NCBI GenBank assembly: GCA_937981575.1
Contig: CALJNR010000123.1
Span: 1 to 42,608, forward strand
Source: an uncultured Clostridia bacterium
GTDB lineage: Bacteria; Bacillota; Clostridia; Lachnospirales; Cellulosilyticaceae
Length of the DNA: 42,608 nt
Direction: 5' to 3'
Part shown: piece by piece, positions 7,165 to 13,418 of the stretch
Layout: every line of letters begins with the position of its first letter
How positions within the stretch are numbered: position 1 is the first letter of the stretch
The notes under the pieces: model-generated
Told to the model about the DNA's origin: nothing
Database searches by the model: none
Seen by the model: only the letters and a program-made list of their open reading frames with translations
Position numbers and translations under genes: made by a program

Positions 7165-8499
7165 ATGAATCCAAATCATGAAGAGTTTCCAGGTTTAGGA
7201 GAGCAAAAGTATGACCATGATAATATCTGCCCACTTTGCAACAGTTTAATAAAAGATTATTTAGAAACGGGAGAAGATGATGAGAAAGTAGACATCAGTT
7301 CTATTCGTCAGAGGCCGCAGGATATTAATTGGATTATAGGACTTGTTAACAGACAGTTCAATAACTATTATAATGAGCTTCGAAGGTATAGAATACAACG
7401 GGGTGTATTAAGTAATATTTTTAGAAACATTGTAATCTATGTATTTAGAGAACAAGCTAATTACACGGGGAATATTGATCAGAGGACAACAAGGCTTTTT
7501 GAAGCTTATAGACGAGATAATCCTATGGTATTTGCAACTTTGAGAGGATACGGTGTGCCGAGTGGCAGGGTAAGTCAAATGATACGAAGCATTATTCGTT
7601 TTGTTTTGCAAAATATGGGGCAGCCGCCAGTACCAGTTCCGCCGCCAGTACCAGGGCCTTCGCCAACACCAGTACCGCCTCCAACTGCAGGTTGGCGTCA
7701 GTGGGAAGACTTAGGGGGCATACTAACATCTGCTCCGGGAGTCTCATCTTGGCAGTCTAATCGCTTGGATGTGTTTGTAAGAGGACAGGACAATGCGATG
7801 TGGCATAAATGGTGGGATGGCTCAAGATGGCATGAGTGGGAAAGCTTAGGAGGCATATTAACATCAGCCCCAGGAGCGGTATCTTGGGGGCCTAACCGTA
7901 TTGATGTGTTTGTGAGAGGACAGGACAATGCCATGTGGCATAAATGGTGGGACGGCTCCAGGTGGAATGATTGGGAAAGCTTAGGAGGCATACTGACCTC
8001 AGCTCCGGCGGCAGCATCTTGGGGAACTAATCGTATTGACGTTTTTGTAAGAGGGCAGGATAATGCCCTGTGGCATAAATGGTGGGATGGCTCCAGATGG
8101 AATGATTGGGAAAGCTTAGGAGGCGTACTAACGTCAGCCCCTGCAGCAGTGTCTTGGGGCCCCAACCGCATCGATGTATTTGGTAGGGGGCAAAATAATA
8201 GCTTGTGGCATAAATGGTGGGACGGCTCCAGGTGGAGTGATTGGGAAGACTTAGGCGGAGGAGCTATAACCTCTGGACCGGCAGCAGCTTCAACTGCTCC
8301 AAATCGTCTTGAAGTCTTTGCCCGTGGATCAAACAATCAGCTGCTCTTTAGAACTTGGAACGGCAGGAGGTGGAGTGGATGGCAGTCACTTGGCGGCGTT
8401 ATAACCTCTGAGCCAGCGGCAGTTTCTTGGGGAGGCAACAGGCTGGACGTCTTTGCAAGAGGACAGAATAATCATCTCTGGCATATCTGGAGACCATAA
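7165..8499 (+). CDS. Lectin-like beta-propeller protein (DUF346/PLL-type repeats) with unknown N-terminal domain
   Basis: Residues 1-150 are a helical domain I do not recognise, with a Cys pair CPLC at 22-25. Residues 151-176 are a Pro-rich linker. From about 177 to the end there are six tandem repeats of about 45 residues. Each follows the pattern W-x-LGG-x-LTSAP...NR-x-DVF-x-RGQ-x-N...WHKWWDGSRW. This is the DUF346 repeat, also found in fucose-binding propeller lectins such as PLL. The first WRQW probably completes the last blade. The first four repeats are nearly identical, and blade 5 is the most diverged. There is no signal peptide or membrane segment. The neighbour is a cell wall enzyme and the organism sporulates, so a cell- or spore-surface glycan-binding role is a guess. 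An AAGGAAGGG ribosome binding site precedes the ATG. Confidence 0.8.
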   Translation: MNPNHEEFPGLGEQKYDHDNICPLCNSLIKDYLETGEDDEKVDISSIRQRPQDINWIIGLVNRQFNNYYNELRRYRIQRGVLSNIFRNIVIYVFREQANYTGNIDQRTTRLFEAYRRDNPMVFATLRGYGVPSGRVSQMIRSIIRFVLQNMGQPPVPVPPPVPGPSPTPVPPPTAGWRQWEDLGGILTSAPGVSSWQSNRLDVFVRGQDNAMWHKWWDGSRWHEWESLGGILTSAPGAVSWGPNRIDVFVRGQDNAMWHKWWDGSRWNDWESLGGILTSAPAAASWGTNRIDVFVRGQDNALWHKWWDGSRWNDWESLGGVLTSAPAAVSWGPNRIDVFGRGQNNSLWHKWWDGSRWSDWEDLGGGAITSGPAAASTAPNRLEVFARGSNNQLLFRTWNGRRWSGWQSLGGVITSEPAAVSWGGNRLDVFARGQNNHLWHIWRP

Positions 8500-8514
8500 A
8501 CGAAAAGAGTTATT

Positions 8515-8576
8515 AACATACAACCTATTAAGGCGGATCCTTTTTGCGATCAGCCTTAATAGGTTGTATGTTTTTG
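8515..8576 (+). terminator. Strong terminator after the lectin-like gene
   Basis: A perfect 20-bp stem (8515-8534 with 8553-8572) has an 18-base loop containing a further GATC pairing and is followed by T residues. It ends the 5347-8499 transcription unit. Confidence 0.85.
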
Positions 8577-8619
8577 TCCCCGGGATTAGACGTGACTAAC
8601 TTGAGGGGAAGCTAAATAT

Positions 8620-8648
8620 TTGAGCAGGATGAAAATATATGATAGGAT
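8620..8648 (+). promoter_or_regulatory. Promoter of the CDP-alcohol phosphatidyltransferase gene
   Basis: TTGAGC (8620-8625), a 17-base spacer and TAGGAT (8643-8648) lie 43 bases upstream of the ATG. Confidence 0.5.
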
Positions 8649-8691
8649 AAAGGAGATATAAAAAGATCGGATAGCGTTAGGGAGGGAAAAA

Positions 8692-9228
8692 ATGAAGCAT
8701 ATTGCTAACTGTATTACAGGGGTAAGGATTCTACTAGCACCGCTGATGCTGCTGACGAAACCACTTGGTATCGCTTTTTATGCACTTTATTTGATTTGCG
8801 GAATGAGTGATGTTTTAGACGGCTATATAGCAAGAAGGACTGGCACTGTCAGTAGCTGGGGGGGAAAGCTGGATTCAATAGCAGATTTGGTTATGGTTTG
8901 TGTAATGCTTATAGTTATGTATCCTATTATTCATTCGACTGTGCAGATTATAGTCTGGATAGCTCTTATAGGAGTGATACGGACAGTTTCTGTGATTATT
9001 GTGCTTTTTAAATATAAAACATTTGGCATTACCCATACTTATGGCAATAAACTAGCAGGACTTATGTTGTTTATATTTCCCCTGCTATTAGCTTTTGTGA
9101 GGCAAGATATACTTATCGCCGTTGTTTGTGGAACGGCCACTTTATCAGCTGTTGAAGAGCTGCTTATTAACTTCATTTCAAAAGAGTTTGATATCAATAG
9201 AAAAGGACTGTTTTTCAAAAAAAGTTGA
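8692..9228 (+). CDS. CDP-alcohol phosphatidyltransferase (phospholipid synthase)
   Basis: The 178-residue membrane protein contains the complete family signature D-x2-DG-x2-AR-x8-G-x3-D-x3-D, beginning at Asp40 in MSDVLDGYIARR and ending at LDSIAD. Enzymes of this family transfer a phosphatidyl group from CDP-diacylglycerol to an alcohol (glycerol-3-phosphate, serine or inositol), releasing CMP at the cytoplasmic membrane. Five to six hydrophobic segments are visible. The length fits PgsA-like enzymes. The alcohol cannot be fixed from the motif, and the gene is isolated from other lipid genes. GGGAGG lies 6 bases before the ATG. The stop codon overlaps the -35 box of the next promoter, so there is no terminator between the two genes. 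Confidence 0.88.
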   Translation: MKHIANCITGVRILLAPLMLLTKPLGIAFYALYLICGMSDVLDGYIARRTGTVSSWGGKLDSIADLVMVCVMLIVMYPIIHSTVQIIVWIALIGVIRTVSVIIVLFKYKTFGITHTYGNKLAGLMLFIFPLLLAFVRQDILIAVVCGTATLSAVEELLINFISKEFDINRKGLFFKKS

Positions 9229-9253
9229 AGGGCAGATTAGTTCTTGATATAAT
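9225..9253 (+). promoter_or_regulatory. Promoter of the MATE exporter leader
   Basis: TTGAAG (9225-9230), an exact 17-base spacer and TATAAT (9248-9253) predict transcription from about 9260. This gives a leader of roughly 125 bases before the GTG start at 9385. Confidence 0.75.
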
Positions 9254-9259
9254 GATCTT

Positions 9260-9369
9260 AATAAATAGTGCTTAAGTGACTTTGCCGCCGGGTAAAGAAA
9301 CTTATAAAGAGCGTTCGGATTTCATACCGTTAGGCCTTAGAAGGTATGAAAAGTCGTGCGCTTTTTTTG
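9260..9369 (+). promoter_or_regulatory. Candidate guanidine-IV (mepA motif) riboswitch with terminator
   Basis: The leader holds a small hairpin around 9280-9299 whose loop region reads GCCGCCGGG. A second hairpin follows (TTTCATACC at 9330-9338 with GGTATGAAA at 9342-9350, inside a weaker outer GCG/CGC pairing), then seven T residues at 9362-9368. The T-run ends just before the GGGAGG ribosome binding site, the usual layout of a transcription-terminating riboswitch. The order of the two hairpins, the CCGCCGGG element and the MATE gene downstream match my memory of the guanidine-IV class, which switches on MATE exporters when guanidine is present. This was not checked by a covariance model. 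Confidence 0.65.
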
Positions 9370-9384
9370 TTGGGAGGAAATATA

Positions 9385-10770
9385 GTGCAAAGCAAAAAAC
9401 AAAAAAGTGTTTTACTGATATTTTTAGAGTTTGTTGGAATGAATGTACTTGGTATGATTGGTTTATCCTGCTACATTTTAGCAGATACGTTTTTTATCGC
9501 AAAAGGCATGGGAGCTGACGGGTTAACGGCACTTAATCTAGCTATTCCTATTTATAGTTTTATTCATGGCACAGGTCTTATGCTTGGAATTGGCGGAGCA
9601 ACGAGATATGCTATTTTGCAGGCTCAAAAACAAGAAGCAGCTGCAAAAAATACATTTATGCAGACAGTGGTTTGGGGAGGCATTTTTGGGACTATGTTTT
9701 TTGCAGCTGGGGTGTTGTTTGCAAAGCCGTTAAGTTTATTTTTAGGAGCAGATGAAGCAACTGCTTCTATGACAGCGATATATCTTAAAACCATTCTCGC
9801 CTTTGCCCCAGCTTATATTATGAATAATATAGGGATAGGTTTTGTACGCAATGATGGCTCACCAAAATTGGCAATGGGGGCTATGTTGATGGGGAGCTTT
9901 TCAAATATAGTTCTTGATTATTTGTTTATTTTCCCCTTGAATATGGGGATGCTTGGTGCGGCACTTGCTACAGGCCTTGCGCCGATTGTGAGCATGGTGG
10001 TGTTATCAGGTCATTTCTTTAGGTTGAAAAAAAGGCGGGTTTTTGTAAGATGCATGCCTAGATTATCTTTTATCAAGGACAGCTGCGGACTGGGCTTAGC
10101 GGCATTTGTTAATGAAATTTCTTCTGGTATTGTAATGATTATATTTAATATGATCTTGCTGAGCTTAGAAGGGAATATTGGTGTTTCGGCTTATGGGATT
10201 ATCGCTAATTTAGCACTTGTCGCTGCAGCGGTTTTTACGGGTATTGCCCAGGGAATTCAGCCTGTAGTTAGTGCAAATTATGGAGCTGGAAAACAAGAAC
10301 AAGTTTTTAAGATTTTAAGCTTCGGCATTATTACCTCATTGGCAGCGGCTGTATGTATCTATTTAGCAGTTTGGTTAGGCGCTGATCCTATTATAGCCAT
10401 TTTTAATAAAGATCAAAACATTATTTTAGCTGAACTTGCAGCTAAAGGCCTTGGTATTTATTTTATAGGTTTTATTTTTGCAGGGTTCAATATTGTAATA
10501 GCAACGTTTTTTAGCGCTGTAGCATCTCCTAAATATGCGTTTATTCTCTCGATGATTAGGGGCGGAGCGGCAGTTATTCCTTTGGTTTATATATTATCTC
10601 GTTTTTTAGGGGTAGTCGGCATATGGAGTGCTTTTCCGCTTATAGAGGCGTTTGCAGTCTGTTTAGCAAGTTTCTTTTTAATAGAATATAGACAAAAAAA
10701 GAAACGAACATATAAAGGATATAAATCGAGAGTATATAATGCTTTAGAATGCCAGAATCTAAAAGATTAG
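9385..10770 (+). CDS. MATE family multidrug/guanidine exporter (MepA-like)
   Basis: With a GTG start at 9385 the protein has 461 residues and 12 predicted membrane segments, the normal MATE size. GTG at 9385 is chosen because GGGAGG lies 7 bases upstream and the following sequence QSKKQKSVLLIFLEFVGMN is a normal MATE N-terminus. An in-frame ATG at 9346 would add 13 residues encoded by the leader terminator. MepA-subfamily features include ILADTFFIAKGMGADGLTALNLAIP, the pore-lining NDGSPKLAMGAM and GIAQGIQPVVSANYGAG. MATE proteins export cationic compounds using a Na+ or H+ gradient. Control by the riboswitch-like leader suggests guanidinium or a similar toxic cation as the inducer. No clear terminator follows. 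Confidence 0.88.
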   Translation: MQSKKQKSVLLIFLEFVGMNVLGMIGLSCYILADTFFIAKGMGADGLTALNLAIPIYSFIHGTGLMLGIGGATRYAILQAQKQEAAAKNTFMQTVVWGGIFGTMFFAAGVLFAKPLSLFLGADEATASMTAIYLKTILAFAPAYIMNNIGIGFVRNDGSPKLAMGAMLMGSFSNIVLDYLFIFPLNMGMLGAALATGLAPIVSMVVLSGHFFRLKKRRVFVRCMPRLSFIKDSCGLGLAAFVNEISSGIVMIIFNMILLSLEGNIGVSAYGIIANLALVAAAVFTGIAQGIQPVVSANYGAGKQEQVFKILSFGIITSLAAAVCIYLAVWLGADPIIAIFNKDQNIILAELAAKGLGIYFIGFIFAGFNIVIATFFSAVASPKYAFILSMIRGGAAVIPLVYILSRFLGVVGIWSAFPLIEAFAVCLASFFLIEYRQKKKRTYKGYKSRVYNALECQNLKD

Positions 10771-10891
10771 TAAAGGATGAACCTTTGGACAAAGATGCAG
10801 AGCTAATTAATTCTAGCAAAAAGGCAGATTGAGATATCACCCAAAAGAGTCCTAAACAAATCTCTAAAAGGTAGTATAAATTGCTGCGTCA

Positions 10892-11395
10892 TTAATAATT
10901 TTGAAGGATAGTATCAAGTGCATTAAGTGTTTCATAGCTGGATATTCTTGCACGGAAGAAGTCACCGAGAAATATAAGTCTTTCAAGATTGTTTGTAGTC
11001 TGTGCTACGGCGCTTAACTGATATAAAGCATTTCTGTTATAGTTTAGAGCATTGGTAAGAAGTAATACATCACGATTTTGAGGACTAATAGAAGAAATTA
11101 CATCGGTATATTCAGAAATTCTTCGGCGGAGATTAGAGATAGCTCTGTCGATTGATTGGATATTGTTGGAAAGGTCAGTAAGAGGCCTAGCAGGACATTC
11201 AATTGAAAGTTGAGCTAGTTGAAAAATTCTATTTTCAATAAGCCGCAATTCTGAAATATATTGAAACATTATTTGCCTATGTTCAGAAATTGTTGGGGGA
11301 TTAATCACAGAGGCACTGGCTAAAGAGAATGATAGGATGACAGAGAGTATGAGAATAGCAAATAGTGTAGGTTTAGATTTAGGGATACTTTTCAT
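10892..11395 (-). CDS. Secreted helical protein of unknown function
   Basis: The 167-residue product starts with a basic region and a hydrophobic core (FAILILSVILSFSLASA). This is a typical Sec signal peptide with probable cleavage near residue 29. The mature part is predicted to be all helical with heptad-like Leu/Ile spacing, for example IENRIFQLAQLSIE and IQSIDRAISNLRRRISEY, suggesting a coiled-coil bundle. There is one Cys, in IECPARPL. No family is recognised. An AGGTG ribosome binding site precedes the ATG. It stands alone, convergent with the MATE gene, and I see no clear terminator for it. Confidence 0.65.
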   Translation of the reverse strand: MKSIPKSKPTLFAILILSVILSFSLASASVINPPTISEHRQIMFQYISELRLIENRIFQLAQLSIECPARPLTDLSNNIQSIDRAISNLRRRISEYTDVISSISPQNRDVLLLTNALNYNRNALYQLSAVAQTTNNLERLIFLGDFFRARISSYETLNALDTILQNY

Positions 11396-11735
11396 AGGGC
11401 ACCTCGCATTCTGCGTTTATACTTGTTTAAAGTATCCAATTGATAAACAAAATATGAATAATTTACTTGGGAAATGTGGTTTTGAACAATAAAAATGAGG
11501 CTGTAATCAGCCTCGTAAGTATTCAGTCATGCATTGTGTTTGGTTTGTGATCAAGGTATGAACTGGGTGAATCGGTGTTCTATGTATATAAATTATAATT
11601 TATATACGAGGTTATGTAAATAGTAAAAGGATGGGTATTTTTGACGCTCAAATCATGCAGAATGTACCTCTCACATATATTAATAATGGAGTTTGTTTTG
11701 GAATATCAAAAATATATGTGAGTGGAGGAGTATAT
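11396..11735. other. Intergenic region with palindrome and leader hairpins
   Basis: This gap lies between divergent genes. It holds a 7-bp stem with a 4-base loop at 11497-11514, followed by a T-rich stretch only on the minus strand. It also holds a perfect 24-base AT-rich palindrome at 11584-11607. An 11-bp inverted repeat (11670-11680 with 11712-11722) ends directly against the GGAGGAG ribosome binding site of the next gene and could modulate its translation. I see no confident promoter and no further gene. An in-frame ATG at 11631 exists but lacks a good ribosome binding site. Confidence 0.5.
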
Positions 11736-12821
11736 ATGAAACAAGGTAAGATCAGGCATTTGTTCCCAGGGGGAAATACATCTGTTGGATTTTTTAGTTA
11801 CTATGCCCATATTATAAGGCAGGAAGAGGCAGATAAATTTATCATTATCAAAGGGGGGCCGGGAGTTGGTAAGTCAACGTTTATGAACAAGCTGGGCACT
11901 GCAATGATAGAAAAAGGCTATGACGTTGAGTATCTTCACTGTTCATCGGATCCGAATTCTTTGGATGGCATTAAGGTACCAGAGCTTAAGTTTGCAATGA
12001 TAGATGGAACAGCGCCGCATGTTGTTGATCCAAAGTCGCCAGGGGCCGTTGATGAAATTCTTAATTTTGGAGAATTTTGGAACGAAGAAGGGATTAAAAC
12101 ACATAAGGAAGAAATCATAAATACAAACAAAAAAATAAGCGGGTTATTTGCAAGGGCATATAGGTATTTAAAAGCAGCAGATGCGGTTTATGAAGATGCT
12201 TCAGTTATCTATAGTGAAGCGCTATGTATTGGTGAAATGAATCGATATACTAATCAGCTGATAGCAGAGCTGTTTAATAATACTCAGCCTGCCGAAGTTC
12301 CAGGAAAGGAAAGGTCTCTTTTTGCAAGTGCTATGACTCCAATAGGATTGTGCAATTATTTAGACAGTGTTTTAGTACAGGATAGAGTTTATGAACTAAA
12401 AGGAAGCCTTGGAACAGATGAAAAGAATCTTCTTGAGCGTATCAAGCAGGCAGCTGTTGAAAGAGGATATGATATCGAAGCGTTTTACTGCGCTCTAAGG
12501 CCAAACAAGATTGAGCATCTTATTATTCCTGAGCTTAATATGGCGTTTACAACAGCCAATGATTATCATACATCAACTGTTTCATAAGCAGATACAATTG
12601 ATATGCAGCAGTTTTATAATCAGGGGTTAGTTAATGCCCATAAGGCTGACCTAGGGCAAAGCCAAAAGATGTTTGATGAGCTTCTATCTGTTGCATTAGA
12701 AACTATTGGAAAGGCGAAGGCGCTTCATGATGAACTTGAAAAGTATTATATTCCATATATCGATTTTAAGTCAATTGATACGTGTTTTGAAAAAACAGCA
12801 GCCCGTATTATAAAAAGTTAA
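11736..12821 (+). pseudogene. PRK06851-like P-loop ATPase, interrupted by an in-frame TAA
   Basis: The frame from ATG 11736 (GGAGGAG 6 bases upstream) runs to a TAA at 12585-12587 after 283 codons. It continues in the same frame, with no shift, to a second stop at 12819-12821, which is 361 positions in all, about the length I recall for the family. Residues up to 283 include RHLFPGGNTS, the Walker A motif GGPGVGKST (40-48) and ALIDGTAPHVVDP-type sequence. The part after the TAA (ADTIDMQQFYNQ...) reads as the normal C-terminal helical continuation. The second half normally carries another P-loop; here it reads GSLGTDEKN, without the Lys-Ser/Thr. One nonsense mutation, a sequencing error or readthrough would each explain the structure. 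Family function is unknown to me. The downstream piece has an internal ATG at 12603 but no good ribosome binding site. Confidence 0.75.
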
Positions 12822-12878
12822 CTATTTAAGGCCATAGCAGATGCGAATACCTTTTCCAATACCTGCAGGCTGCTATGT

Positions 12879-12921
12879 AAAAGCACCCCATTCAGTAAAA
12901 AACTGAAAGAGGTGCTTTTTG
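12879..12921. terminator. Bidirectional terminator between the P-loop gene and sspH
   Basis: An outer stem AAAAGCACC (12879-12887) pairs with 12911-12919. An inner 6-bp stem (12891-12896 with 12902-12907) is nested within it. T-runs lie at the ends on both strands. A weaker upstream inverted repeat (12833-12840 with 12870-12877) may help. Confidence 0.8.
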
Positions 12922-12927
12922 AATGGA

Positions 12928-13107
12928 TTATTGTTCTACTAAACTTGATAAAGAAACTTCTTTTTTTCTTTCAGGGTCATTAAGAGGATGAATCTGAGCA
13001 GTATTACGGGTGTCGTTTATATTCTCAATGTAAATAGGTTCACCATTACAGGTTACATTGATCATAACAGGTGAAGCAGCAATTTCTTTTGCACGTCTTT
13101 TATCCAC
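12928..13107 (-). CDS. sspH: Small acid-soluble spore protein, H type
   Basis: This 59-residue gene starts at GTG 13107-13105 with AAAGGAGG 7 bases upstream on the minus strand. The product begins MDKRRAKEIAASPVMINVTC. It then has GEPIYIENIND-type sequence followed by TAQIHPLNDPERKKEVSLSSL. That is the SASP-H (SspH) family pattern of RAKEI, VYI, TARIHPL and EVSL blocks, over almost the usual length. SASPs are made in the forespore and packaged in the spore core. Its presence shows that the organism is a spore former. A sporulation-type promoter lies upstream and the shared terminator lies downstream. Confidence 0.92.
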   Translation of the reverse strand: MDKRRAKEIAASPVMINVTCNGEPIYIENINDTRNTAQIHPLNDPERKKEVSLSSLVEQ

Positions 13108-13137
13108 AGTACAAACCTCCTTTATTATTAATAGAGT

Positions 13138-13166
13138 TAGTATTTACTTAATCGGAATAAATATTC
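13138..13166 (-). promoter_or_regulatory. Sigma-G/F-type promoter of sspH
   Basis: On the minus strand GAATA (13166-13162), a 17-base spacer and AATACTA (13144-13138) fit the forespore sigma-G consensus (GHATR and CATNHTA) with one mismatch. It ends about 30 bases upstream of the sspH GTG. Confidence 0.5.
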
Positions 13167-13418
13167 TTTTTTATCATGGCATAACTGAATGTGAATAGAT
13201 ATAAGAGATGGGCAGTGTTTTTTTGTTCATAAGGTAATAAATTTCACCTTTACGGTAAAAATTTTTAATTTATTATACATAATCGGTCAAATATAATTTT
13301 ATTAAATGTATGTAAAAATACATAAAATGTTACCAAAAGTATGTCAGCTGGTTGGAAGGTGGGTAGAAAAAGGCAGACAAACTTTAGGGGAGCAAAACGC
13401 TAAACTGGAGGGAAGAGG
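13167..13418 (+). other. Intergenic leader region of the SLH-GH16 gene
   Basis: The stretch is AT-rich. It contains a -10-like TATAAT near 13290 but no convincing -35 box. Near its end it has a GGAGGGAAGAGG ribosome binding site for the ATG at 13419. I see no gene or strong hairpin in it. Confidence 0.35.

Noticed and set aside
7698..8336. Antisense open frame of 212 codons across the propeller repeats
   Set aside because: It is an antisense shadow caused by the repetitive, GC-richer propeller gene. It has no start signal of its own.
8515..8572. The 20-bp perfect inverted repeat as a transposon end or attachment site
   Set aside because: It sits just after a stop codon and is followed by T residues, so a terminator explains it. 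No transposase or target duplication is nearby.
9276..9518. Open frame of 80 codons overlapping the MATE leader
   Set aside because: It translates the riboswitch-like leader and terminator and then runs out of frame into the MATE gene. The MATE frame is clearly the coding one.
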